Source of the DNA: Agriotes lineatus
Taxonomy: Eukaryota > Arthropoda > Insecta > Coleoptera > Elateridae
Direction of reading: 5' to 3'
Length of the DNA: 64,000 nucleotides
Assembly (NCBI GenBank): GCA_940337035.1
Contig: CALNHX010005200.1
Coordinates: 1-64,000 of the forward strand
Of this stretch, positions 21,531-33,867 are shown one piece after another. The notes beneath the pieces were generated by a model that worked only from the letters and a program-made list of their open reading frames with translations, did not search any database and had not been told where the DNA came from. The position numbers were made by a program, and so were the translations under genes. Positions within the stretch are counted from its first letter, which is position 1, and every line of letters starts with the position of its first letter.

Positions 21531-21939
21531 GGGATATTTTAAAGTATTATGATCCGGTAAATATGTTTTTCCAATACCTGGATGGATATCACAATTTTTC
21601 ATGTGTTCAAACTTATGACGGAAACTATGTAATATTATAAGCAATAATCAAACGTGAATAATTCTGTTAATCAAACGGTCGGTATTGTAACAACGCAATG
21701 ACAGATACTTTGTTTAATCAGGTACATATATTCTAAATGACGACATGTCATTTTCTTTCATCTCGTCTTTACGCAGTATGTTTATGTATATATTTTTTTC
21801 TGTATCTTCTCTATCGTTGATTTACATTAAATATTCATACCCAATGGGTTCTCAAAATTGTCAATAACCCCTATACTGATTTTGCCAATTGCTAATTTCG
21901 CATTTGTTTTTTCCTGTACTGCTTTCCTGTAGGGTAGAC

Positions 21940-22230
21940 AAACTTCGATGTTTTCATAGGTAATTTCTATAACTATAGCAGATATGGAAAAATTCACCCC
22001 CCCCCCAATCTTTGATCTATTTTTTTCGAGAAAAGCTTAATGATACAAACTAAAATTGGATATCGTCTTTTGTTTTTGAAAGTAATTTTTACGATCTTTA
22101 GACACTATTCTGATGCAGTGGCGTAGTGGAGTTATGCCATAAAGTTGTATTTTTTTATATGGAGCTCGAAGTTTGCTGTGCCATGATGAGAAAAAAGACG
22201 TTTTCCCATTCAGGTGTTAAAAAAACAAAT
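21940..22230 (+). repeat. diverged copy of the 20930-21240 repeat
   Basis: Shares GATCTATTTTTTTCGAGAAA against GATCTCTTTTTTCTTGAGGG, ACTAAAATTGGATATCG against ACCAGAATGGGGTATCG, TATATGGAGCTCGAAGTTTG against TATATGGAACTTATAGTTGG, and the following GCTGTGCCATGATGAGAAAA against GCTATAGCACAATGAAAAAG, in the same order and spacing. A run of C lies near 21997-22007. Confidence 0.6.
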
Positions 22231-22309
22231 GTATGATATATGGCAGACATGCATTTTATATACTCACTAATACCCACTTGAGCCAAAATTCTTCTAACGC
22301 TGGTATCTG

Positions 22310-24600
22310 GGTTTTGTTTCACACTTAGGCTCTGAACACACGGGGATTCCGTATCCGAGATTCGGTATGCGGGATACAGAATCTGAGTCTGTTCAGACAC
22401 GACGACTGAATCTCAGACGCGGGCCTTCAGTCACTTGCAGTGCCGTGCTGTTATGGACCTAGCATTGCTGTTCTTTGTTTCTGTCGAATTAGTCTAGAAG
22501 TGCTGTATTTAAAGTCAGGGATTGGGCTCTACTAAGCTAATAAATGTTTCATTGTCAAATAATGTACGCTGTATGATCGTTGTATAGTAAGGAACGCCCT
22601 GCTTATTCGATTTAAATAGAAGTTGAAGAAAATCTGCTACGCCTATGATATGACATCATATGTTCTGGCTGGCAAAAGTAGGCGTGTCCAGGCCCTGGTA
22701 CAAATGGACTCATATGCTCCATATGCTCCAATGGTAAATCGGTATCCGAGATACAGAATTTGTCGCCGGCGGCCGAAATGGAGAGATAAGGAAAATCGAC
22801 CGCAGAGGTCATAAAACGATCTGCAGCAGATTCGTAAAATTTGATGATAATTTAACTTTGTAATTTTTTTAATTTGTAAAAAATTATATAAAACTATAAT
22901 AACAATAATAGTAGTTAATTGTGTATATAAATGTTTGCCCCCTCTAACTGGAAGCCTGGCTACGCCTTTGTTCTATTTTGGAAGAACTAAAACATTTTCA
23001 GAAAATTATTAAGTTCGCAATATTAAATTCGTTATTAAAAATCTTCATGGAAAGCGAAACAACGAATAGAAAAGGTAGTATGCGTAGATAAAAAACAACA
23101 AAGCTTTACAAAAATTGGTGCTTTATGAATTAAATACTAAGTGCAAGATAACTAGTAATAGAGAAATTATCTTGATACAAAAATTCTGGAAATATTAATA
23201 TAGTATTAAGCAACCTTTTTTCCTTGGAACTTTTGAAAATGCCGCATTCTTGTAGATCAAAGGATAGATCAAGTTTGCCTAAAAGATACTAGAACTGGAT
23301 GACAAAACTAAACAAGAAAAAGGTAGAAGAGTTTCTTAAACTGGCAAACTTATAAAACCTATATATGGCTAAAATTCTTTCGACATTAAAACATCCTGAA
23401 TAAGAACTAGTTTGTTATAAATGTTTATCATTTTTAAAAACATAAGTATGGCCTGTCAACTGTTATTATTAAAGAACTCGTTTCCTTATTAGATTCTAAT
23501 TTCAGCTTTCCATTGAAGATGTAGGAATCTGGAAAAAATAAACTGTAGTAAACTGTGTGCATACCAGAGCCACTGTAAATAATATTGGTAGAGATTATTA
23601 ATCGAAGAAAGGAATGTGAATGTTTTTAGACTAAGATACTGCCACATGGGAAATGATTAAGCTCGCGAATCGACAACACATCTACTTGCAGAATGCGATG
23701 TTTGATAATAAGACGTAGAACCTGTCGCCTGTTCGTAGATAATTTTTCTGATTTATCACAATATAAACACGGGCGTGCACTAATCAGTTCATTTACAGAC
23801 TATAATAATATTTCCTCGTAGAGGTGTCTCGCGAAGATAACATCGAAGATAAGGGTGTCTGTCGTTATAAATCCTGTTCCCGTGCGAAATGTTAAACAAA
23901 TTCCAGACGAGCAGCAGTATCATTCGCCATAGCTTTGGGTTGTTTTTCCGCAATAAAAACAAGGCCGTCCACCAATTTGTCGGCACAAATTATTTAGGTG
24001 GGCAAAAGCTAAGATCGCAGAGACAGGTGATTAGCTTAATGATCTCAAATGGCCATATACAAATGAGCTGAGCATAATTAATGACAGATGGCCAGTTATC
24101 TGGAAATTGGCCGAAAAGCCTTCACCCGAAATCGCTGTTCTTTCAGAAAAGGGAAAGGGACGGCGGCGTTACGCCAACACGTAATTAAGTTATTGTTGTA
24201 TTAAAGTGTGCAGTCTTCAAGAGCACGGGGTCTTCATTAGGAAATAGTTGTCTAGCGACCTCGGATTTCTATGTTCTAGATTCGAGCGCTATAGAGTTCG
24301 TTTTACCTAACTGGGTGAGAATATTCAAAGAGGAATATGCAAAGAGGTAGGCGCAACATTGTTGAAGGCTTGTTGATGAGTAATAAATTTTGATTGCTGA
24401 GCGGTATCGTCCAGAAAGGGCAAATATTTTTTCGTGCATACAAATTATGCATAAGTAGTTGTTGTGTAGCATTATTTGCAGAAATAACTGTTACACGCAC
24501 GTGTTATTGCAATAGCTAACATTTTTTTTTACTTTTGTTTTTTTGACAGAAGGCATAGGGGCCTGATGTTTTTGACAAGCTAATGTTTTTGTTTGCCATA
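22310..24600. other. mostly unannotated sequence with a TIR-like terminus
   Basis: No gene recognised. CCTGGCTACGCC near 22957 equals the right-hand end of the MITE at 61582-61829, so a decayed copy of that family may end there. Blocks TCCGTATCCGAGATTC (about 22349) and GGTATCCGAGATACAGAATT (about 22741) are similar to each other. The part at 23990-24180 is less AT-rich and non-repetitive (AATGGCCATATACAAATGAG, CAGATGGCCAGTTATCTGG). Confidence 0.4.
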
Positions 24601-24639
24601 CTTATTTGCAAAGTTACCTATTTGAGCTTGTGGTAGCGG

Positions 24640-25957
24640 GTAGACAATCTTCTTCTAGGTCTACTTCAGGGAAGCGACCCTGCCCACGCGAGCCTTGGTT
24701 CTCTCCACTTCCCATATCTAAGAGAGAACTATGTCCTAACCTAACTCCCAACTAAATCCCAACTACATCTCACTCCCCTACGTTTTTCCCATCAAGGAAG
24801 GAACTGGGAGCCCACCTTGATCACAAATACTCCCACGAGAATCAAAATGGTTTTGCTCAGTACGAAATTAACCGGAGGTATAAATAACTCCCTAATCGGA
24901 TCTCCGGGGGAGTGGTAATGAGAGAGGCCATGCAGCTACGGAAAATTAAGAAAATAGGAACATTCGTGGATTACTACAAATAGGTAAAACACGTGTAATA
25001 GAAGGTGAAATAGAAAGATTAGGAGTCTCTATTCTGGGTTTAGCGGAGACCCATTACAAAGGATGAGGCCACTTTAAAACTAATCAAAACAATTTAATGA
25101 TATATTCAGGAAATGATGACAACAGTCGAAACGGAGTAGGCTTCCTAATAGACAATGAAACAAGTAAATATTTGTTAGGTTATAATACAGTCTCAGATAG
25201 GATAATCTCACTGAAACTTTGTGCAAAGCCATACAATCTTAACATCATCCAAGTGTATGCACCAACGGCACAAGCAAATGAAGACGTAATAGACAGCTTC
25301 TACTATGATCTAGATGATGCTATACACTCAATACCTAAACGAGAAATCCTCCTTGTTATGGGCGATTTTAATGCTAAGATCGGGGATACAACAGCCGACA
25401 GCAACATAAGAGAAATAGTTGGTCATTATGGCATAGGCGATAGAAATGAAGGACGAGAACGACTGTTGAATTTCTGTACAGAAAATAGACTTACAGTGGT
25501 AAATACATTATATCAACACCACGTAAGAAGGTTGTATACATGGAAACATCCTGATATGGAACACCGCAATCAAATTGATTTCATTGTTATCGACTCAAGA
25601 TGGAAAACATCAATCAAGAATTCTAAGACCTATCCTGGGGCTGACTGTGGATCTGATCACCAATTACTTGTAGCCAAGATGCAACTGAAATTACAAAGAA
25701 TCAAAGTCAACAAAATACAGGCCAAACTTCAAGTGCAAAACAACGAAATGCTCCAAAATACCATGGCTAGCACATTGAAAATACATGAACTAAAGTATGA
25801 CGATCCTAATACAATATGGGGAAAAATAAAATCCACAGTAAGTAATCAGACAAACCTATCTGTAGCGAAAAACAACAACAAACCGAAACAAGAGTGGATG
25901 TCTCAGGAAACATTAAAAATGATAGAAGAGAGACGAAAACTAAAAAGTCTGGCCTAA
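24640..25957 (+). pseudogene. RTE-like non-LTR retrotransposon, 5' region and AP endonuclease domain
   Basis: A G/C-richer leader (24640-24940) precedes an apurinic-endonuclease-type domain of the kind often labelled 'craniofacial development protein 2-like'. Frame from about 24950: NIRGLLQIGKTRVIEGEIER, GVSILGLAETHYKG with the catalytic E, one TGA stop at about 25064, then an open frame from 25097 to 25957: NLNIIQVYAPTAQANEDVID, ILLVMGDFNAKIGD (GD.NA), RNERG-like NEGRERLLNFCTENRLTVVN, RRLYTWKHPDMEHRNQIDFI (Y.W and IDFI) and PGADCGSDHQLLVAKM (the SDH motif). Catalytic residues are all present; only the single stop and the missing downstream RT break it. The frame ends in the linker (ERRKLKSLA). 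A matching linker fragment resumes at about 27768. Confidence 0.88.
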
Positions 25958-25964
25958 ATACACT

Positions 25965-27767
25965 AAACGATCAACATATATTGCAATGGCTTATGAGATA
26001 TTGTTGTGATATTTTTAATTTTAAAAAGAAAATCAAACTTCGACTGATCAATTTCTGAGTTCGCCGATTTATAATATTCGATATAGTAGTTTGCCCTATA
26101 TTGATAATGCATTAATCTGTTAATAATAAATTGCTAGCTCAGATAAAGTACACATGAAACTCAAAATCTCAGGTCTTGGGTTCCTAATTTCAATCAAATT
26201 TTAAAAAACGCCACTGCAATCTGATTTGAAATTCAATTCGAACCGTACTGCGCCGGTGCAGATAAACTGACAGATAAACTGACCCACATAATTCAACTTA
26301 CGCTGTCCGCCTGCGTTTTGAAATGAATTGTTAAAAGGTTTCAATGTGCAATTTGATCAGGTAAGTTTTTAATTTCGCAGCTTCAATCGGCGTCACTAAG
26401 CTCTTTTGTTTTCCAGCTTAAAACCGCGATTAACTTGTTCCAAAAGGACGCTTCCATGCAATTGTTATTCTTAACCTCAAAATTTGGACTTAAAATGGAA
26501 ATCCTGAAGACGTAGCTGCTCATGGACAGGAACAATAGCTGGATTTCGGTTTCGCAGCTCGTGTTGTAGGTAAGGTATCACTTTCCCTGCCTTTTGCGCC
26601 GGTTAATTTTGGCAAAGGCACTAACCTTACTTTCCTTCGGATGCTGCCTCGGAGACCTCTTCTATGGTGCTTGCGCTGTTTGTTGAGCCCCCTGGATGCT
26701 GAGACGGATGTGCGGAGTCCTGTAGCACTCGGCCGGACCTGCTGGTACCCTATATCAGCCTCTGGAAAGCCGCAGAACACTTGCTCGGGATACTGGGACG
26801 ACTGCCGTTGGAATCGGAGGAGGTGGCCGACGAAAATTAATTTTATATCGTAGAAATCGCCACCTTTACTCTCACTGATGCAGCACAAATTTCTCTACAC
26901 ACTGGTGATATTTTAAACTCAATATTTTTATGTTTACTATGAGAAAACTTAATAAATTAGTAGAGCAAAAACTGGCATGTCAAGAATAATTTTATTTCAA
27001 TTGTTTGTCACCAAGCTTCTTATAAACAAAAAAGCATCTAAATTCGAATTGACAGGATATAAACTGGCTACAAATTAACAACTTCCAACAATAAATTCAA
27101 TTTTACAATACATTTTGTGAAATTTCTTACAACTAAAATAAATGTTTTTCAAATTCTTCTTTAAAAACGTCTTTTAGCGCCACTCACTTCGTTTTATTAT
27201 AATTGTCTTGTCGCGCACGTCACTCTATTGATTAACTATTTACACTAACGCTGTTCATTTCCTGTTTATGTGTGATTTTCTTCATTAATTAAATAATGTG
27301 TCCTTTTCCCCACTTTTATATTAATCTTGGTTGCATGAATTTTCTTTTGGATTGTGCCCTATTGCACCATGTTCCATTCATTTATCCTCTTCTCTTACCT
27401 TATTTTAAAAAAGCTTATAACACACGTCTTTATGTAATTATTATTTTACTAGCTAACGCTTCATTTTAAGCTGTTCATATTTTGAAGTATTGTGCCAGTT
27501 TTAACAAATGTTTAGGTTCTGTTTCTATATTGCCCAAACCTTTTATATTATGTTTTAAAATTATTTTACTGACTCCAATACATGAAAATTGAGCTTCAAT
27601 ATTTTTCTATTAATTCAATTAATTTCAATGTTAATGGCCAAGTTTCGCCATTGTGGTTACGATTTGATAATTTATACGGAATTTCTCAGTTGTATGCATT
27701 ACCTCAACTCTGTGCTTTAGTGACATTATTTTTAATTTCTTTGCATTGCTACCAGAGCCGAGTAGAG
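25965..27767. mobile_element. probable 1.8-kb insertion splitting the RTE-like copy
   Basis: GGCCTAAATACACT (25951-25964) and GGCTAAATACCACT (27768-27781) look like an imperfect 13-14 base target duplication. The left site is where the endonuclease-RT linker breaks off and the right site is where it resumes (LNTTVIYNQPNRNIQRACRR). The content in between is not recognised: AT-rich, with a less AT-rich island at 26520-26850. There is no poly(A), TIR or LTR that I can see, so the element type is open. Independent decay of two copies is the alternative. Confidence 0.45.
26520..26870 (-). other. G/C-richer island with open frames on both strands
   Basis: The base composition differs sharply from its surroundings. 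On the minus strand one frame is open for about 120 codons (DIKLIFVGHLLRFQRQSSQY and on), and another reads QHPGGSTNSASTIEEVSEAA SEGK directly before a donor-like AAA/GTAAGG at about 26632-26625. I recognise no family in any frame. It may be a fragment of a host exon or of the unknown insertion; evidence is weak. Confidence 0.25.
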
Positions 27768-28000
27768 GGCTAAATACCACTGTAATATATAATCAGCCCA
27801 ACAGAAACATCCAGAGAGCTTGTCGAAGAGACAAAAATCAATTCTACAATATGTTATGCAAAGAACTACAAAAGCAAGAGGATAAGAATAACCCGAAAGA
27901 TCTATATAAAATAATCAAATGTATAACTAAGCAGTTTAAAGCACAATCCTGGGCAATAGAAAATGAACAAGGTGCTTCTCGCAATAATGACAACATTTGA
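27768..28000 (+). pseudogene. RTE-like retrotransposon linker fragment
   Basis: Frame ending at 28000 reads NRNIQRACRRDKNQFYNMLC, KELQKQEDKNNPKDLYKIIK and QFKAQSWAIENEQG. This matches the charged segment between endonuclease and RT in RTE-like elements (I.KACR.DK..Y....C.EIE......++LY..IK.+T.KF.P..WAI.DE.G). It would follow directly on the frame ending at 25957 if the 1.8 kb between were absent. The RT itself is missing. Confidence 0.72.
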
Positions 28001-28004
28001 AATT

Positions 28005-28440
28005 GTTCACGTTGTTGTAATGGTACCTCGCCAGAAGAAAAATATCAGTTTTTATAACCAACTTTTGAAACATTTTGGACGATTTTCCTTTAGGCTCATT
28101 TGCGCCCACTGCCATTTTCGGCCCATTTGCGCCCCAGAAAATTATGAACAGTAGTTAAGATCTCATTTGCGACCATGCTTGAATCTCATTAGTCATTACG
28201 ACATCCGAAGTTGGCCGACCAGCGAGGCGATCTCCTACATTCAAAATAGTTATTGCAAAAGCACCAAATTTAGCAATGTTTTGCTTAGCTGCCCTAACTT
28301 CTATGCCTTTATGTTGGTACTTCAATTTTTGTGTTTATTTGGGATTTATTTTAACACATTAATAAGAGTTGTCATACTGGTGTCAAATATATTGATTAAT
28401 AATTCAAATCATTCTAAAGATAGAAATTCAAAGTCGTTTT
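28005..28440. other. AT-rich sequence, no recognised gene
   Basis: Contains GCGCCCACTGCCATTTTCGG and GGCCCATTTGCGCCCCAGAA, two GC-richer phrases with GCGCCC, but no identifiable gene or element end. Confidence 0.4.
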
Positions 28441-28814
28441 TAAGGGATACATGCTATGTCAACCAGGTTTAAAGTTATTTAAAAGGATTGTTTAATCACT
28501 TTAAGTCTCTAAAAACGTCTTATAATCGACTTACATGCACAGATTTCACAAAATTAGATAGCGTTTTATGGATCTTAAATGTAATTTCCATAGTCTAATA
28601 GACTTAAATAAAATATAATATCTGGTTAAGAATATAAAAGCTCTTACAACAAGATTGAAAGTTGTTTAAACTATATAAAAGTCGCTAGAACGCCATAGAG
28701 TTCGTTATAAAGTAAAACTGAGATATAGAGTAGATTAAATTACTTTAAGTCTCAAAAATGTCTAATATCTCTGTAAAACGAATTTGTATGCAATTAAATT
28801 TTGTTTTAACGAAA

Positions 28815-29650
28815 TAGCAATTTACGATAGAAGTGCGTAAAGTTAGTCTTTAGTCCCGAGTGGGGCAGAGTTAAAACGCGAGTGAGCGAGCATTTTAAAT
28901 CCCGCGAGTTACTAACGACGCTTTACGTATGTGTATCGTACAATATTTTATCTACGATAGAATCTAGAAAACACGGTAAATATACAAAAAATTTAGATGT
29001 AAATTAGGATTACTAGCAACCGGTCGTAATTTTGCATGGTTAAAAATTTTAAAACACATTGCTACTGACGACGTGCCTAATGAAATCATTTTAAACACGT
29101 TGTAACTGACGACGTGAACTAATGAAAACATGTTATTAAACAATCGTTTTACAAACTTAAAACTGACTTCTAAAAGTCACTTTTACACATTATTGTAGAT
29201 AACATGTAACAAGTCTAATAAACGTCACTTTAGTCACGAGTTTTTTTAGACACGAGGAGAGCGTAGCGCAGCCAGTGTTCAATAAACGAGCGTCTACACA
29301 AGTTTATGTAATGTTTTACATACTATACTTTTTCTACGATCACAAATTTAGATAATATAACATCATATTATTTCATTAAGATTTGGAATTTTATGTTAGG
29401 TTAAATTATGTTTGACAAATGTCAAAATTGACTGTTGAAAACTAACTTGATTTTAGTTTTGGCTGTGGCTAATAAAGCAAATACTGTCTGAACCTAACTT
29501 CAACCAGCGATTAAAACGTCGTTGCTAACTTCAGCCCGTGACTAAGAGGCTCTTTGGTCACAGGTTATGAAGGCGTGATTAAAATGTCACTTAGCGACGT
29601 TTATGTTAGTAGGTATGTTATATGCCATTTTACTTACAGGAGTAGAAAAC
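28815..29650. mobile_element. foreign segment inserted in the 300-bp array
   Basis: Lies between array sequence ending ACGAAATAGCAATTT and resuming CAATATTTAAAGCTATCT. Contains CGCGAGTGAGCGAGC, GGAGAGCGTAGCGCAGCC and repeated ATCTACGATAGAATCTAG/TTTTCTACGATCACAAA-like phrases, and a small foldback at about 28815-28965 (ACGATAGAAGTGCGTAAAG against CTTTACGTATGTGTATCGT). Probably one or several MITE-like pieces. Exact ends are uncertain. Confidence 0.5.
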
Positions 29651-30617
29651 AATATTTAAAGCTATCTAGGCAAAATTTAATTTTATGGACATGTCTTTCA
29701 AAAGATTAAACATCGTTTTCTCGATTTCAGAAGTAATTTTGATAAGACTTTTAGCCTTTTAAACAACATTTAATGTCTGGTTAAGAAAATAAAAGTTCAT
29801 ATAACAAGATAGAAGTTGTTACAACTAAAAGCATTGTTTCACTGACTTTAAGTCTCGAAGAGAGTTCTTATAAACTTTAAACTTATAAACTATAGACTTT
29901 GTATACAATTAAATGTTATTTTAATGAACTATTTTGTAACAATATTAAGTTATCGAAATGAAATTAAAACTTACGTACACGAATTTCATAAAATTAGATA
30001 CTATTTTATAGATATTGAAAGTAATTTGGATAAGAGTAATATATTTTTAAAATAAAATTTAATGTCTGGTTAAAGATATAAAAGTTCTTACAAGATTTAA
30101 AGTTGAAACGATATAAAAGTCATTATACAGTTAGAGTAAGATGTATAATCGCATAAATACTTTAAGTCTCTCAAAAATGCAATTAAATGTTCTTTTAACG
30201 AACAATATTTAGAGCCGTCTGAACAAATTTTAAACTTATGTATGTAGTCTTACATGACTTGTCCCGGTTTATGTTTCCGCGACTGTACCTACATGACATT
30301 CAAAAAATAAACATCGTTATGTCGATCTTAAAAGTGGTTCTGATAAGGTGCTTAGACTTTTAAACAAAATGTAATGTCTCGTTAAGAAGATAAAAGTTCT
30401 AAAGTTCATACAACAAGATGAAAATTGTTACAACGGGATTTAAAGTCCTTTACTCCACTAAAAGTCATTTAAATGAATCTAGCAGTATTTTTAAATAAAG
30501 TTAGTCTTTTTAACGAGATAGTTAACTTCAGATGTAAGGTCGTCTAAATCACTTCAGCCCTCTCAAAAAACGACTCACTGTTCTTAAAATCTACTTTATA
30601 TGCAATTAATGGTTATT

Positions 30618-31385
30618 GTTACAAGTTAAGAAAAGTTCATTTTTCCTTACGATGCGTGTGATTTTTAATCGAAGCGAAGCCGAAATTAAATAGGCTTAAA
30701 ATAAAAAAAACACACTTTTTCTCCGTATTGCATACATAACGTTTTCTAATGTGGTATCAAAAATTGTTACTGTTTGAAGTTTTACTGGACATTTTTAAAA
30801 TTGAATAATTTTTGGTTGTTATGGAATCAACTTAAACGTAAATTAAAAATTCTAAAAATCTTGTAGCTTTTGGTTGTTATGGAAATCTATGTAAATACTA
30901 ATTGTTAGATCAAGAAAAAAGGCTACTGCGTATGGTTATACTACTGTTTTGTAATTTTTGCACTTTTGCGCATTTGTTGGAAAAAGTAGCACTTTTCCTA
31001 ATCGAAATGGATGTGGAATGGATATGTCGAATAAGACAATAGAATATTGTAATACAAGTGTGAAAAGAATGCCACTGAAAAACACATGTGAAACAGATAA
31101 ATTCTCCAATGGCTTTTCTACACGTGTCTTACGTACTATTTTTTCTACGACAGATTCGCATTCTGCAAGAAATAAAAATTTTTAATTTTGACATTTGCCA
31201 AAAGAAAATTGACCAAAAAAATTACATTTGTCAATTTTAGCCAATTAGATGATTATTACTTGACATTAGAGTGCAGAAGATGTTGACATAAGGCTGCAGT
31301 TATTTTCTGCATGCAAATGCGTGCGCAAATGACTACTTTCTGCACCAAAGTATGAAAATGGTACTTTTACGAAATCGGTCATCTA
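30618..31385. mobile_element. second foreign segment in the 300-bp array
   Basis: Interrupts the array between 30376 and 31462 units. Contains TTTCCTTACGATGCGTGTGA at the left and GTACTATTTTTTCTACGACA at about 31132, phrases like those in the 28815-29650 insert, plus a duplicated TTTTGGTTGTTATGGAA (about 30810 and 30866). No transposase frame. Ends are approximate. Confidence 0.45.
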
Positions 31386-31999
31386 GACGTAATTTGTAAA
31401 ATGCACAGGACTTTCACAAAATTAAATCGATTTTAAAATATCGATTTATTTAAATTTAATATTTGCTATACATAAAAGTTTCTATAACAAGATAGAAGTT
31501 ATTATGACATTTAAACGCGATTAATAATTATTTATATAACAGAAGGATACTTTAGCAACGAAATATTAGGCATTAAAATCATACTTTAAGTATGTATACC
31601 AAGCAACAGTCATTTAAACGAGTCTAACAGGGCTTCTATCAAAGTTAAAGACTTGTTAACAAGAAAAATGGCGTTGCAACGACATAGAAGTCGTTAGAAA
31701 GTCATATTGATATTTAAAGTCGTTTATATTACTTTAAGTTTCTCAGAAACGTCTTGTTCTCTTTAAAACAACTTTTTGTACAATTAGATGATTTTCAATG
31801 AAATTTTTTTAAGTAATCGAGACGATCTTGAAAATTATATTGACAACAACTAACAGCCATTTAAACGAATTTACTATCTTATTAAGAATGTTCAACTTCC
31901 TACAGCAATCTAAATATGGTTGCAAATTGATGTAAAGTCGTTAAAACCGGATTAAACTACATTACGTAATTAATTTTCGTCTTAATGAAATATTTATAA

Positions 32000-33860
32000 C
32001 ATGAATAAATAAAATAAAATCGAGATTTAATAGCACGCGTTGCATACAATATTGTATCTAACCTTAATTTTACCGTTATAAATCCATAAATATCGATTTA
32101 ACAAAGGTTTGCATCTCGACACTTTTAATTTATGTCATAATAAACAGTAGGCCACGCCGCGCGGGCGATTGTTTGCCACGCCAGTACTGTCAAGGTGAGT
32201 TACGAAATGTAATTATGGATACTCCACATCTGTCTGTATTCATTACATAATGCTTTAATTTATTCAAAAACACTTTATCTGTAACGCAAGAAGCAACTGT
32301 ACAACTTCACTTTCAGTTCGAAATTGTAGTTTTATAACCTCACTTCACTTTTAGCCCATGTGCTAAAAGTAAACAGCTGATTTCTTTAACCACGGTAAAC
32401 TATAAAACGTCACTTTTATTGAAACAAGCTAGCGCTAAAAGGCCTACTTTTGGTAGTGGTCGTAGATAAAGTTACTTAAACGATTTTTGTCGTGATTAAA
32501 GTTACATTAAGGAAATTAATTGTCGCCTACAGTAATTTAAACACGATTAAAAGAATTTAACGGAATTAGGAATCGCAAATATGAAATAATTATAAAGTGG
32601 GTTGAATGCCACTGTAGCGAAAGTAAAAGCGGTTTTACGAAAATAGCCCACTGAAGGCTACTACGAGAATGAACAAGTGCAAAAAGTGAGTGATTATTTC
32701 AGTCAACGCAAAAGTTGTCCAATGAGGTTAAAAGGCCGAGTAGGACAACACGTCTGGTGCCACAACACAACATTTTTTGTACCTGATAAAATAAATCAAA
32801 AATTTTTAATAAATTGTTGACAGAATGCAATAATACTCTGGCACTTGGTTCATCCAAAACGATAAAATAGCGATTTGTACAATAATTAGTGATCAAAACT
32901 ATACTTTTTCATGAATTGAAGGTCAATCAACTAGTTTACTTACTTTAATAAATTGCTGGTAGAGTGCAATAACAATGTGCACTGGCACTGAGTGATTAAA
33001 GTGTCACTTTTTGCACTCAAAATGATGCACGGTACTGTACTTTATTGCATTAGTGTAGAAAAGGTAAATTAGTATTTGTTTCAACAAGATAAAAGCCATT
33101 TTGTTTGTTTCCTCCAGTTTTTTTATGACGAACCCCGTAAAACGAAGTCGTATCTGAACTCGTCAGTTGTGTTTGTCCACTGTGTGTTCGTCTGTGCGTT
33201 TTTTTTGCAAAATTTTTAAATCAGATTCGAATACATGATGAAAGAGTAGATTAAGAATATCTCAAGAACTTGCCTCTTATCTAGTAAGGAAAATAAAAAT
33301 GTTAATATATTGGGCTTATGATTTACGAATTTTAGGGGTTCCTCTGGGAATGCTAAACCATTTTCAACTGTTTTTCACTGATTTCACAATATCGATATCA
33401 ACATTTTTGGAATCACTTTTCATAAAAGTGTAGCTTTGGTGTTAATAATTCATAGATGACAGTATGTAATAGAATGTAGAATATGCGTTATATTCTATTG
33501 GATTTTACAAAGAAACTGGAAGTTTTCTTCGAATAAAATATTTATAGCCATCTAGTATTTTCTAGCCTGGCCGCAGGACGGTGTCGATTCTTTTACCTTT
33601 AGTTAAAATTCGGCTAAAGAAACCACTCTTTACTAATGGACATTTTGTTGATACAATGACAATTATTTAAAGAAACATTGAAGTGTTGAAGATTAAATCA
33701 AAATTATTATTTACTTAACTTGGCCTTTTAGTTTTTTTATATTTTTATGTGTTTAAAACCATTAACAAATACTTATGGATATAGCTTGTTGGTGAGAATG
33801 TTGCTGTCTACAATCTGTAATTCTAATTAATTTGAAATGTTTAATATTCAGTCATATCCG
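32000..33860. other. AT-rich sequence with minor repeats, no gene
   Basis: Two direct copies of a TTTAATAAATTG block followed by AGA(A/G)TGCAATAA and CTCTGGCACTTGG/ACTGGCACTGAGTG occur near 32807 and 32946. The segment at 33100-33210 (complement AACGCACAGACGAACACACA) is related, in opposite orientation, to 41095-41195. Confidence 0.5.
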
Positions 33861-33867
33861 CACCGTT

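Larger units (their letters stand above)
28440..31990 (+). repeat. degenerate tandem array, period about 300 bp, interrupted twice
   Basis: A phrase like TAATGTCTGGTTAAGAATAT, AAAAGTTCATATAACAAGAT recurs at 28621, 29775, 30064 and 30376, with a weaker match near 31462. Spacings are 1154, 289, 312 and 1086. The two long spacings each contain a foreign segment (about 28815-29650 and 30618-31385), and removing these brings them to about 300-320. Each unit also shows TTTCATAAAATTAGATA.TTTTATGGATCT-like and TTTAAGTCTCTAAAAACGTC-like phrases in the same order. Units are strongly diverged, so this is an old satellite-like array. Not coding. Confidence 0.72.
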
